64,000 nucleotides of DNA, from NCBI RefSeq assembly GCF_024734075.1, contig NZ_CP102850.1:3162001-3226000 (forward strand). Reading direction: 5' to 3'. Of this stretch, positions 43,019-51,439 are shown piece by piece. How positions within the stretch are numbered: the first letter of the stretch is position 1; each line of letters begins with the position of its first letter. A program made the position numbers and the translations under genes. This DNA comes from Gordonia mangrovi. Its GTDB lineage: Bacteria; Actinomycetota; Actinomycetes; Mycobacteriales; Mycobacteriaceae. The notes beneath the pieces were generated by a model. The model saw only the letters and a list, made by a program, of their open reading frames with translations. It ran no database searches and was not told the DNA's origin.

Positions 43019-44542
43019 GTGACAACACAAGCCGCCCCCGACGTCACCGCCGGCGCGTCGAACCTGCCCTGGACCGGACGATTCGACCAACTGTTCATCA
43101 ATGGTGAATGGGTTGACCCGGTGGGAGATCAGCGTATCGATGTCATCTCACCGGTGACCGAACGCGTGGTTGCGTCGGTCGCCGAAGCCGGGCGTGAGGA
43201 CGTCGACCGGGCTGTTGCTGCGGCGCGTGCCGCGTTCGATCGGGGGCCGTGGGCGACGGCATCTCTGGAGCATCGACTGGAGGTGATGCACAGGTTCCGT
43301 GCACTCTATGCTGACAGCGCGGACACCCTCTCCGCGCTGATCACGCATGAGATGGGATGTCCGATCAGCATGTCCCCGGTCATCCAGACGGGCACGCCGT
43401 TGGCGATCCTCGATGCGTACCTGGAGCTGGCACTCGAGTATCCGTTCCGCACCATTCGTCGGTCGGCCAAGGGTGGCGCGTTGGTCACCAAGGAGCCGAT
43501 CGGCGTGGTGGCCGCGGTGGTTCCGTGGAATGTGCCGCAGAGTGTCTTGATGATGAAGCTCGCGCCGGCGCTACTGACGGGCTGCAGCATTGTGATCAAG
43601 CCGTCGCCCGAGACGCCGCTCGACGCCTATCTTGTGTCGGAGTTGCTGCAGGAGGCCGGGATACCGCCGGGTGTGGTCAACATGCTGCCGGCCGGTCGCG
43701 AGGGTAGCGAGTACCTCGCCACCCATCCCGACGTGGACAAGGTTGCTTTTACTGGTTCGACCGCAGTGGGTCGACATCTCGCCAGCGTGTGCGGTCAGGA
43801 TCTCAAGCGGCTCACGCTCGAGCTCGGCGGAAAATCGGCGGCCATCTTCCTCGACGATGCCGACCTGGATTCGGCGGTCGAGTCGCTGCGTTATCTCTCG
43901 CTGCGTAACAGTGGGCAGGTCTGCAGCCTCAAGACGCGTCTGGTGGTGCCGCAGGGTCTCAAGGACGAGGTGCTCGACCGCCTGACGGCCCTCATCGAGT
44001 CCATGCCCGTCGGTGACCCGACACACCCGGTCACCCAGATCGGACCTATGGTCACTCAGCGACACCGTGGTGTCGTCGAGGGCTACATCGCGTCGGGCCG
44101 CGAGCAGGGCGCGACGGTGGTGGCCGGTGGCGGGCGGCCGGACATCGACCGCGGTTGGTTCGTGGAGCCGACCATTTTCGCCGATGTCGACCCGGACATG
44201 CGTATCGCGCAAGAAGAGATCTTCGGGCCGGTGCTCGCAGTACTGACCTATCGGGACGAAGATGAGGCGCTCGCGATCGCGAACAACTCCGACTACGGCC
44301 TCAACGGTGCGGTGTTCACCACAGATATCGATCGTGGCCTCGCCATAGCCAGCAGGATTCGCACGGGCACAGTCGAACTGAACGGCAATCCGTCCGGATT
44401 CCATGCCCCGATCGGTGGTTTCAAGCAGAGCGGATTGGGTCGCGAGGCAGGTCTGGAGGGCTTCGACTCGTATGTGGAGCCACGAGCGATCGGATTGCCC
44501 GCCGACTACCTGTCCACCTTGACCGGCGAAACCACGAAGTAG
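43019..44542 (+). CDS. NAD(P)-dependent aldehyde dehydrogenase
   Basis: 507 residues. ALDH landmarks are VVPWNVPQSVLMMKLAPALLTGCSIVIKPSPETP, FTGSTAVGRH, general base Glu in LTLELGGKSA, catalytic Cys302 in SLRNSGQVCSLKTRL, EEIFGPVLAV and the C-terminal GGFKQSGLGREAG. It oxidises an aldehyde to the acid and follows the NDMA-type alcohol dehydrogenase by 84 bp, making a two-step alcohol-to-acid pair under the GntR site. GTG at 43019 is the start used. Confidence 0.94.
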   Translation: MTTQAAPDVTAGASNLPWTGRFDQLFINGEWVDPVGDQRIDVISPVTERVVASVAEAGREDVDRAVAAARAAFDRGPWATASLEHRLEVMHRFRALYADSADTLSALITHEMGCPISMSPVIQTGTPLAILDAYLELALEYPFRTIRRSAKGGALVTKEPIGVVAAVVPWNVPQSVLMMKLAPALLTGCSIVIKPSPETPLDAYLVSELLQEAGIPPGVVNMLPAGREGSEYLATHPDVDKVAFTGSTAVGRHLASVCGQDLKRLTLELGGKSAAIFLDDADLDSAVESLRYLSLRNSGQVCSLKTRLVVPQGLKDEVLDRLTALIESMPVGDPTHPVTQIGPMVTQRHRGVVEGYIASGREQGATVVAGGGRPDIDRGWFVEPTIFADVDPDMRIAQEEIFGPVLAVLTYRDEDEALAIANNSDYGLNGAVFTTDIDRGLAIASRIRTGTVELNGNPSGFHAPIGGFKQSGLGREAGLEGFDSYVEPRAIGLPADYLSTLTGETTK

Positions 44543-44600
44543 TGGAGAGAGCCGGTGCCGGTGCCGTGCGCCGACACCGGCCCAACGGAAGGAAGGTCTC

Positions 44601-45215
44601 ATGCATCACCCAGACACGGCACGCGTCGTCGTTACCCGCGTGGAGGACGACGGTACCTCGGACTACTACGAGCGCACAGTGGAGGCGCTGACCGAATACG
44701 ACGCCGACCAGAATCCGCTCTTCAAGGGCAGCCTGCTGTGGGGGACCTCAGAAGGGATCGGCACGGTGGGGCCGGGTCAGAATCCCGAACCGGAAACCGA
44801 CCCGTTCTTTCCGCCGGTGGGCGGCGTGCGTTTCGTCTTCTTCACCTTCCTGCCCAAGTCCGAGGGATCGGGCGACATCGACCGTTACCGGGTCGAGGAC
44901 ACCGAAAGTGCCTCGGACATGCCGGGTTTGGCGGAATCGTTCAGCGAGGATCGACCGGGTATGCACATCACCGACTCGATCGACTTCGTGCATGTGCTCT
45001 CCGGTGAGATGATCCTGGAACTCGACCGCCGCGAGGTGCTGGTCAAGAAGGGCGACACCATCATCATGCGCGGTGCGTGGCACAACTGGCGCAACGAGGG
45101 TACTGAACCCTGCACGGTCGCTTCGGTTCTCGTCGGAACCACCCGAACGGAGTCGGGTGAGGGTTCCGCGACCACCGAATCCTCCCAGTCGTCGGAGGCC
45201 ACCTCGGTCAGCTGA
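44601..45215 (+). CDS. Cupin-domain protein
   Basis: 204 residues. The barrel sits in the second half, with SIDFVHVLSGEMILELDRREVLVKKGDTIIMRGAWHNWRNEGTEPCTV. The first half has LLWGTSEGIGTVG and GGVRFVFFTFLP. A Ser/Thr/Glu-rich tail ends it. This group is common beside alcohol and aldehyde dehydrogenase genes in rhodococci and gordoniae and has no proven activity. GGAAGGAAGG precedes ATG at 44601. It is probably the last gene of the GntR-controlled rightward operon. Confidence 0.83.
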   Translation: MHHPDTARVVVTRVEDDGTSDYYERTVEALTEYDADQNPLFKGSLLWGTSEGIGTVGPGQNPEPETDPFFPPVGGVRFVFFTFLPKSEGSGDIDRYRVEDTESASDMPGLAESFSEDRPGMHITDSIDFVHVLSGEMILELDRREVLVKKGDTIIMRGAWHNWRNEGTEPCTVASVLVGTTRTESGEGSATTESSQSSEATSVS

Positions 45216-45232
45216 CCGTCATTGCGCCGCAA

Positions 45233-45868
45233 TCAACTGTCCCGCTTCCACTCCCGAGGAGGCGGGACAAGTTGCTGTTGGCCCGCGTGGCCGAACGCCT
45301 GTAGCATGTACTGAGCAAATCGGCGCCAACTGTCGGGTGATTCTCGCCCGATGTTGGCGACGATGCCCGCGTTGGCGTTGAGCACCAGATACAGGTCGCT
45401 GTGGTCGAAGTCTGGTCGCAACGCGCCGGCGGCTGTGGCTCGGTCCACCAGCAGCACGCTGGCCTCGAACGCGCGCGTGATCTCGCTGCGGAAGAGTGCG
45501 GTGGCCTCGTCGGGACGCAAGATCAGCTCGCTGAATGCCAGGTCGGTGGCCTGCTGTTCGAGGATGAAGAAGACGTACTCCTCGAACGCGAGCCACGGGT
45601 CGTCGACGGCCTGCTCAGCTGCTTGCTCGGAACGGTCGGCGTAGTGGGTGATCTTCGCCTCCATCACGACGGCGACGAGGTCGTCGATGGTGGGGAAGCG
45701 GCGATAGATCGTGCCGACCCCGACGCCGGCGATATCCGCGATGTGCTCCAGGGTGACCGTTGTTCCCTTCTCGGCGAACACGTTTGCGGCGGCGCAGATG
45801 ATGGCCTGGCGATTGCGCTCGGCGTCGGCGCGCAACGGTTTGGGGCCTGCGCCCTCTGTTTGTGCCAT
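45233..45868 (-). CDS. TetR-family regulator
   Basis: 211 residues. The DNA-binding domain is RQAIICAAANVFAEKGTTVTLEHIADIAGVGVGTIYRRFPTIDDLVAVVM (about 19-68). The remainder is the helical sensor domain. ATG at 45868 (MAQTEGAG) is chosen over one 15 codons upstream. It is divergent from a quinone-oxidoreductase-type gene across 194 bp that holds a TGGAAWAYNNNCTCCAT site, making it one candidate, with the MmyB-like protein, for the factor that reads that site. Confidence 0.9.
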   Translation of the reverse strand: MAQTEGAGPKPLRADAERNRQAIICAAANVFAEKGTTVTLEHIADIAGVGVGTIYRRFPTIDDLVAVVMEAKITHYADRSEQAAEQAVDDPWLAFEEYVFFILEQQATDLAFSELILRPDEATALFRSEITRAFEASVLLVDRATAAGALRPDFDHSDLYLVLNANAGIVANIGRESPDSWRRFAQYMLQAFGHAGQQQLVPPPREWKRDS

Positions 45869-45927
45869 CGGCCTATGGTAGCAATCCGGAGCGGTTCTTC
45901 CGGTTGGCGTCACCGATGTGGTATATG

Positions 45928-45944
45928 TGGAATATCGGCTCCAT
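45928..45944 (+). promoter_or_regulatory. Shared operator site TGGAATATCGGCTCCAT
   Basis: The third member of the set, 119 bp upstream of the oxidoreductase at 46063 and 60 bp upstream of the divergent TetR start. A TTGACA (45953-45958) just downstream could be the -35 of the oxidoreductase promoter. Confidence 0.55.
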
Positions 45945-46062
45945 TTGCTTGGTTGACACGTGGCAGGCGGAGCAATCGCTCTACTGCGCCGAAGGACGAC
46001 CGGTACCGAACGGTTCGTATCTCGTCGCGGTGGGGTGCAACATCATTCATGAAGGAGAAACC

Positions 46063-46992
46063 ATGCGCGCATTCGTGCTTCCCGAGTTCGACGTCGCCCC
46101 CGACGTCATCGATGTCGATATCCCCGAGCCAGCCGAGGGGGAGGTGCGCGTACGAATTCACGCCGCATCGATCAACGGCTTCGACCTCGCGGTAGCGGGC
46201 GGTTCACTCAACGGCATGATGGATCACCGCTTCCCGGTCGTGCTGGGCAAGGACTTCGCCGGCGAGATCGACGCCGTCGGGGCGGGTGTCACCGACTATC
46301 GCATCGGCGATCGAGTGTTCGGTGTGGTGACCAAGCCCTACCTCGGTGATGGGTCGTTCGCCGAGTACGTCACCGTTCCCACGGCTGTCGGCCTCGCCAA
46401 GCTTCCCGAGGGCATCGACTTCGTCACCGGCGCCGGACTGGGACTAGCGGGCTCGGCGGCGCTCGCGGCCGTCGACGCCGCCGAACTGTCCGAGGGGCAG
46501 CGGTTGCTCGTCGTCGGAGCGACCGGAGGTGTCGGCAACCAGGTGGTCCAGCTGGCCGCACGCGCCGGCGCGCAAGTGCTCGCCACCGCTGCCACCGAGG
46601 AGGCGACGCAACATCTCACCGGCCTCGGTGCCGCCGAGATCGTCGACCACACCGACGATCTCGGCGCCGCTGTCAAGAGTGCCCATCCCGCCGGGGTCGA
46701 CGTGGTCGTCCACCTCGCCGGTGACCCCACCGCTCTCGTGGACCTGGTGCGCTCGGGTGGACGGATCGTGTCCACCATCGTCCCGCCCGGCCAGCAGCTC
46801 GCGGAGAATGTGGAGACCGTCGGGATCTACGCGCAACCCGATGCTGCGACCCTTGGTCGGCTCGGCGAGAGCGTCGCTGCGGGCGACGCGAATGTCAGCG
46901 TGCAGCGCACCTTCACCCTCGACGAGGCTGCCGCCGCGTTCGACGCCTTCGCCGGCGGCACTCTCGGCAAGATCGTGATCACCGTCCGGTGA
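46063..46992 (+). CDS. Quinone-oxidoreductase-type NADPH dehydrogenase (MDR, zinc-free)
   Basis: 309 residues. The N-terminal GroES-like domain has VRIHAASINGFDLAV and VLGKDFAGEIDAVGAGVTDYRIGDRVFG without zinc Cys. The Rossmann motif is LLVVGATGGVGNQVVQLAARAGA (AxxGGVG) of the QOR/zeta-crystallin group. It reduces quinones or enones with NADPH. ATG at 46063 follows GAAGGAG. A NAD(P)-binding NmrA-type gene follows 22 bp downstream. Control is likely by the divergent TetR or the shared operator. Confidence 0.9.
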   Translation: MRAFVLPEFDVAPDVIDVDIPEPAEGEVRVRIHAASINGFDLAVAGGSLNGMMDHRFPVVLGKDFAGEIDAVGAGVTDYRIGDRVFGVVTKPYLGDGSFAEYVTVPTAVGLAKLPEGIDFVTGAGLGLAGSAALAAVDAAELSEGQRLLVVGATGGVGNQVVQLAARAGAQVLATAATEEATQHLTGLGAAEIVDHTDDLGAAVKSAHPAGVDVVVHLAGDPTALVDLVRSGGRIVSTIVPPGQQLAENVETVGIYAQPDAATLGRLGESVAAGDANVSVQRTFTLDEAAAAFDAFAGGTLGKIVITVR

Positions 46993-47014
46993 GGCGGCCG
47001 GCAGGGAACAGGTC

Positions 47015-47656
47015 ATGAATGTCACCGTCTTCGGCGCCACCGGCGCCATCGGAACACTCACCGTCACCGATCTTCTGGATCGCGGCCACAACGTCACCGC
47101 GTACGCCCGCAATCCCGACAAGCTCCCGGCAAGCTGGCGCGACCGCGTGCGGGTCGTGATCGGCGAGATGTCGGATACGAGTGCGATCGATGACGCTGTG
47201 GCTGGCGCGGACTGCGTGGTCAGTGCTCTGGGGCCGAGTCTGGACCGCAAAGCCTCCGGTCATCCGCTGATCGAGGGCACGCGACACATTCTGGACTCGA
47301 TGAAGCGGCACGGCGTCGATCGCTTTGTGGGGCACGCAACCCCGAGCATCCTCGATCCTCGTGAGAAGCCGACGCTGCAGACGCGACTCATCTCCTTGAT
47401 GGGCCGCACGATGTACCCGCGTGCCTACCGCGAGCTACTCGGCATGACCGACCTCATCACCAACTCGGGACTGCGGTGGACAATCATCCGCTTCACCGCG
47501 CCCAAAGATGGTCCCGCCGTGGGTGATCTGCGGGTCGGTTTCTTCGGCACCGACAAGATCGGCTTCGCGGTGACCCGTGCGGATATCGCGGATTTCACTG
47601 CCGCGCAGGTCGATGACGACCGCTATGCCGGTGCCGCGCCGGCGATCAGTAATTGA
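47015..47656 (+). CDS. NAD(P)H-binding protein (NmrA/YwnB-like)
   Basis: 213 residues. It opens MNVTVFGATGAIGTLTVTDLLDRGHNVTAYARNPDKL with GxxGxxG, followed by DAVAGADCVVSALGP and LRWTIIRFTAPKDGPAVGDLRVG. This is the NAD(P)H-binding atypical SDR group (PF13460), flavin-reductase-like or redox-sensing. It is in an operon with the quinone oxidoreductase gene. It ends 60 bp before the convergent TetR gene. Confidence 0.87.
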   Translation: MNVTVFGATGAIGTLTVTDLLDRGHNVTAYARNPDKLPASWRDRVRVVIGEMSDTSAIDDAVAGADCVVSALGPSLDRKASGHPLIEGTRHILDSMKRHGVDRFVGHATPSILDPREKPTLQTRLISLMGRTMYPRAYRELLGMTDLITNSGLRWTIIRFTAPKDGPAVGDLRVGFFGTDKIGFAVTRADIADFTAAQVDDDRYAGAAPAISN

Positions 47657-47716
47657 GCGCCTCGCTCTCGATGGCGACCGGGAGGTCGTGTCTCCACATC
47701 TGGCACCGAACACCAC

Positions 47717-48301
47717 CTATCGCGTGGCGTTACTCCACCTCAGCACTTCGTCGACGAGTTCCCGCAGATCTGTTGGCGTCGGTACCTCCCGGTCGTGGCG
47801 CTGGAAGGTCCTCGCCAGGATCGCTCCCACAAATGCCCGGACCAGCCAGGTGACGTCACCCGGCTGAATCTGCCCAGAATTCTGGGCAGATTCGAACGCG
47901 GTCACCAGGGCCTCAGACATTGGTTGGAGTACCCGCTGCTGCAACCGTGCGAACGTGTCCGGATGCCGCTGCGCGTCTGCCGCCACACGCAGCTGTAGGT
48001 CCAACGCGCCCGACGCGAGGTTGTCGATGAACCGTGCGCCGAGGTCCAGAAGGTCGGTGCGCAGATCTCCCGAGGTCTCGAACGTGAACGGTGCGATCTC
48101 GCCCAGGGCGTCCTCCAGAAGCGACTCTGTCGATGACCACCGGGCGGCGACGGCGTTGCGTGACACTCCCGCTCGCGCCGCCACACTCCGCATGCTGAAG
48201 CCCTCGACGCCGGCATCCGCCAGTTCACCGCGTGCGGCGTTCAGGATTCGAGGCCGCAGTGACTCGTCCTTGGGACGCCCTCGTGTCCTCGCATTCGTCA
48301 C
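47717..48301 (-). CDS. TetR-family regulator of the P450 gene
   Basis: 194 residues. The DNA-binding part is RPRILNAARGELADAGVEGFSMRSVAARAGVSRNAVAARWSSTESLLEDAL, with VAARW in place of the usual IYxxF. The sensor domain ends EVPTPTDLRELVDEVLRW. GTG at 48301 with GGAG upstream is preferred; a longer reading overlaps the divergent P450 start. It most likely represses the P450 gene. A perfect 28-bp palindrome lies inside the coding sequence at 47866-47893. Confidence 0.87.
   Translation of the reverse strand: MTNARTRGRPKDESLRPRILNAARGELADAGVEGFSMRSVAARAGVSRNAVAARWSSTESLLEDALGEIAPFTFETSGDLRTDLLDLGARFIDNLASGALDLQLRVAADAQRHPDTFARLQQRVLQPMSEALVTAFESAQNSGQIQPGDVTWLVRAFVGAILARTFQRHDREVPTPTDLRELVDEVLRWSNATR
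47866..47893. repeat. Perfect 28-bp palindrome inside the TetR gene
   Basis: From GAATCTGCCCAGAA to its exact complement, centred on an EcoRI-type GAATTC with no spacer. On the coding strand it reads ESAQNSGQI. Perfect palindromes this long in coding DNA are rare by chance. Confidence 0.9.
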
Positions 48302-48316
48302 GTCCCCAGTCTCCCA

Positions 48317-48345
48317 TTGACAACGTATCCCGTGACGCTCACTAT
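48317..48345 (+). promoter_or_regulatory. Candidate promoter of the P450 gene
   Basis: TTGACA at 48317-48322 and CACTAT at 48340-48345, 17 bp apart, 37 bp before the P450 start. The leader then has GGAGAG before the TTG start. Confidence 0.45.
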
Positions 48346-48381
48346 TAAGGACCACACTGGTACCTAAATTGGAGAGATGCG

Positions 48382-49602
48382 TTGACCACCACAAACTGCC
48401 CTTACAACCCGTTCGATCGGGAGGTTTTAGACGATCCGTTCCCCGCTTACCGGGAGGCCCGCGGTAGCTGTCCCGTTCATCACTTCACCGAGCAGGAACC
48501 TGGCTTCTACACTGCATTCCGCTACGACGACGTGGTGGCCGTCGTGTCCAATCCCGATGAGTGGACAGCGACATACGGGTTGTCGCCACGGTTTCAGCGC
48601 GGTGTCGGCTTCAACAACGAGGGGTCCGAGCACCGCAAGTTCCGCAAGGCCACAGTCGATAGCCTCACCCCACGGAACCTGAAGGTCGTCGAGCCGGAGA
48701 TCCGTCAACTCGTGGATGAGCTCCTCGGCAACATGGCAGCTACGACATCCGGAGATTTCCACGAGATGTTCGCGGCCCCGCTGCCGATCGGTGTCATCGC
48801 CCGACTCATGGGCATCACCGGCGACCTCGGGCACTTCAAGAAGCTGTCCGATGCGCTGATGGAGGAGGGGATGAACAACGCCGATTCGGACGGGGCGGGA
48901 TTCCGTCGGGTTCTCGCCGAGTTGAACTCCTACTGGGCCGAGCAGCTGGCGCCCCGTCGCGCACTGCTTTCCGAAGTAGACGATCCCAACCCCAGCCACC
49001 TGGGGGCCGAGCTACCGGACGACATCATGTCCCGCCTGCTTCTCTTCCGCAACGACGACGGCGAGGCGCTCAGTGAATTCGAGATCAACAACACTCTGAT
49101 GAACATGTTGCTCGCCGGCAACGAGACCACCACGTCGCTCTTGACGAACCTCGTGTGGCGTCTGCTCGAAGACAGGTCGCGATGGGAGACCGTTCAGGAC
49201 GACCGGTCGCTCCTTCCGAACGCAATCGAGGAAAGTCTGCGGTTTGACGCTCCGGTACTGGGCATGTTCCGTACAAGTCTGACGGAGACGGAGCTCGGCG
49301 GGGTGGGGATACCGGCGAAAACGAAGATCATGGCGACGTACGGGTCGGCCAATCGAGATCCGGAGAAGTTCAGCGAACCTGACGAGTTCCGCCTCGACCG
49401 CCCTCGCGGTGAGGTGTTGCAGCATATGGCTTTTGGTCGCGGTCCACATGCATGTCCAGGTGCGCCGCTCACGCGCCTCGAGGTCACGATCGCGATGAAC
49501 GGACTCCTGGACCGGTTCCCGGACCTTCGACTGGATGGCTTCAGTGAACGAATCACACCCTTCAACTTCTGGGGAAGGCGATACCTGCCGCTCGCGTGGT
49601 GA
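48382..49602 (+). CDS. Bacterial cytochrome P450
   Basis: 406 residues, soluble class I length. The oxygen-activating helix is MLLAGNETTTSLL, the ExxR motif EESLRFDAPVLG, and the heme loop FGRGPHACPGAPL with the ligand Cys358. It hydroxylates a hydrophobic substrate and needs ferredoxin and reductase from elsewhere, since neither is in this window. The start is TTG at 48382 after GGAGAG. It is divergent from a TetR gene and precedes the kinase/dehydrogenase/ligase module, so it may supply the first oxidation. The substrate is unknown. Confidence 0.93.
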   Translation: MTTTNCPYNPFDREVLDDPFPAYREARGSCPVHHFTEQEPGFYTAFRYDDVVAVVSNPDEWTATYGLSPRFQRGVGFNNEGSEHRKFRKATVDSLTPRNLKVVEPEIRQLVDELLGNMAATTSGDFHEMFAAPLPIGVIARLMGITGDLGHFKKLSDALMEEGMNNADSDGAGFRRVLAELNSYWAEQLAPRRALLSEVDDPNPSHLGAELPDDIMSRLLLFRNDDGEALSEFEINNTLMNMLLAGNETTTSLLTNLVWRLLEDRSRWETVQDDRSLLPNAIEESLRFDAPVLGMFRTSLTETELGGVGIPAKTKIMATYGSANRDPEKFSEPDEFRLDRPRGEVLQHMAFGRGPHACPGAPLTRLEVTIAMNGLLDRFPDLRLDGFSERITPFNFWGRRYLPLAW

Positions 49603-49664
49603 CGACGCGGGCGCCGAGGCTGTCGTGACGGCAAGGATCGACGGTTGACACACGCTGACATATA

Positions 49665-49675
49665 GATTACTGATT
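49665..49675 (-). promoter_or_regulatory. YTAACTRATTR-type site upstream of the kinase operon
   Basis: ATTACTGATTA within TATAGATTACTGATTA, about 98 bp before the APH-like gene. It resembles the complement of the first site at 54516 (TATAGTCTAACTGATTA) with one base fewer. Confidence 0.35.
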
Positions 49676-49772
49676 ACAGGGTAAGCGTCAGCGCGTCTCG
49701 TTCTGGGATCCGCGGTCCAGACTCATCTGGGCATGACGTCGTCATGAGATCGCGGATGCGAGGTGACCCCTG

Positions 49773-50831
49773 GTGGGTGCGGCCAAGAATACGGCGGATG
49801 TCGATGTTTCGACCCTGGACGAATGGATCGCCGATCGTCTCCCTGGTCACGGGTATCCGCTGTCGATAGAAGCACTGGGCAATGGGACGGGCGTTGCGAA
49901 CCAGCTGTTCTGGTTGCGCCGAGGCGGACACACGTGGGTGCTGCGCGCACCACCCGCTGTGAAAGATGTGCCGAGCGCGTCAAATATGGAGCGGGAGTGG
50001 CGGATTCTCACGGCACTGGAAGGGTCGGATGTTCCGCATCCGACGCCGCTGCTGGAAGGCACAGCGGAGCACAGCCCGCTCGGGTCCGCGTTCATCATCA
50101 TGGCCGAGGTGGACGGTTTCACACCGGTGGGACCATTACCGCCGCCCTACGACCGTCCGAGTTCGCGCAGGGACTTGGGATTCGCGATGGTCGACGCGGT
50201 GGCCGCCATCGGTGATCTCGACTACCGTGCGGCGGGGATCGAGGACCTCGGCCGGCCGGACGGTTTCCTCGAGCGGCAAGTCGCGCGGTGGTCGGGCCAG
50301 GTCGACGGCTACCGGACACGAGACATTCCCGGATACGACAAGCTGGCTCACTGGTTGAACGACAATCGCCCGAGAACCTACGACGTCGGGCTGATGCACG
50401 GCGACTACAGCCCCTTCAACGTGATGGCCTCGCCGGTCGACACGCGGCGGCTGGCGGCCGTCGTCGACTGGGACACGGGCACGATCGGCGACCCATTGCT
50501 CGACATCGGTCATCTGATTGCTCGGTGGACCGAGCCGGGAGAGCAGCCGGCGATCGGCGCCTGGGACATCGGCGACGGTGTCGCCGAGCTTCGGGCAGGC
50601 CTGCCGAGCCGGGCGGAACTGGCCGATCGCTACGTCGAACGCACCGGGCGGGACATGTCGTATCTGCCGTTCTATCAGGCTCTGGCGTTGTTCAAGTTGG
50701 CCTCGATCCTGGAGGGTCGAGTGGCCCGGGCGACGAGATCACGCGACCAGGACACGGCCGCCACGTGGGTGGCGATGGTGGATCGACTGGTGGACGTCGC
50801 GTATCAGTTCGCTTCGGGAACCCGAGCATGA
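49773..50831 (+). CDS. APH-like phosphotransferase, possible hydroxyacyl-CoA kinase
   Basis: 352 residues of the aminoglycoside-phosphotransferase/choline-kinase fold: LGNGTGVANQLFWLRRGGHTWVLR, the catalytic loop LMHGDYSPFNVM (HGDxxxxN) and the metal motif VVDWDTGTIGDPLLDIGHL. In actinobacteria these sit with acyl-CoA dehydrogenases, matching LvaA of levulinate catabolism and the kinase half of mammalian ACAD10/ACAD11, which phosphorylate 4-hydroxyacyl-CoAs. That role is inferred. GTG at 49773 is the start. The stop overlaps the TetR start (ATGA). Confidence 0.88.
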   Translation: MGAAKNTADVDVSTLDEWIADRLPGHGYPLSIEALGNGTGVANQLFWLRRGGHTWVLRAPPAVKDVPSASNMEREWRILTALEGSDVPHPTPLLEGTAEHSPLGSAFIIMAEVDGFTPVGPLPPPYDRPSSRRDLGFAMVDAVAAIGDLDYRAAGIEDLGRPDGFLERQVARWSGQVDGYRTRDIPGYDKLAHWLNDNRPRTYDVGLMHGDYSPFNVMASPVDTRRLAAVVDWDTGTIGDPLLDIGHLIARWTEPGEQPAIGAWDIGDGVAELRAGLPSRAELADRYVERTGRDMSYLPFYQALALFKLASILEGRVARATRSRDQDTAATWVAMVDRLVDVAYQFASGTRA

Positions 50832-51439
50832 ACTCGGTGGCGAGCCGGGCCCGTGAGCTACACGCTGTATCGGTCCGGGAGCGAATCAGCGCATGCGCAC
50901 TGGAGTTGTTCGATGACCACGGGTACGACGGGGTGTCGGTGGAAGAGATTGCGGGCCGCGCCGGTGTCTCGCAACGGACGGTGTTTCGCTACTTCGCATC
51001 CAAGGACGAGATCGTACTGCAATACGAACGATCACTGCTGGATCGCCTACGCGACGCGCTGGAGCGTCGACCGTCCGATGAAGGTCCGGTGACCGCGCTG
51101 ACTCGCGCGTACATCGAGACGTCGTCTACCCCGTCGGACATGCGTGGATGGGTGCGCCAGCGCGGAAAACTGCTGGCATCGAGTTCGTATCTGAAGTCGC
51201 GAACCAACGGGGAGATCGTCAACAGTGTGGCAGATCTCAGTGAAATACTCGCGCGCCGTCGCGATTCCGACGGTGGGCGGGCAATCGAGCTGCGCGTCAT
51301 CGCCTCCGCAGTATCCGCAGTCGCCTACGACGTCTGGCAGAGCTGGGTAGAGGGCGAGACCGGAACCAACCCGGCCGATGCGCTGGCGGATGCATTTGCG
51401 ATTCTCACTGCGTCGTGGGAAGGGATCGACAATGGATAG
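50828..51439 (+). CDS. TetR-family regulator within the kinase operon
   Basis: 203 residues. The DNA-binding domain is RERISACALELFDDHGYDGVSVEEIAGRAGVSQRTVFRYFASKDEIVLQYE (about 17-67), followed by a helical sensor domain. It overlaps the APH-like gene by 4 bp and the SDR gene by 8 bp, so it is cotranscribed with the catabolic genes and probably regulates its own operon. AT-rich YTAACTRATTR motifs at the nearby promoters are candidate targets. Confidence 0.9.
   Translation: MNSVASRARELHAVSVRERISACALELFDDHGYDGVSVEEIAGRAGVSQRTVFRYFASKDEIVLQYERSLLDRLRDALERRPSDEGPVTALTRAYIETSSTPSDMRGWVRQRGKLLASSSYLKSRTNGEIVNSVADLSEILARRRDSDGGRAIELRVIASAVSAVAYDVWQSWVEGETGTNPADALADAFAILTASWEGIDNG

Noticed and set aside
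44551..44590. GCCGGTG/CACCGGC hairpin between aldehyde dehydrogenase and cupin genes
   Set aside because: Imperfect and in a short gap inside a probable operon; too weak to call a terminator or attenuator.
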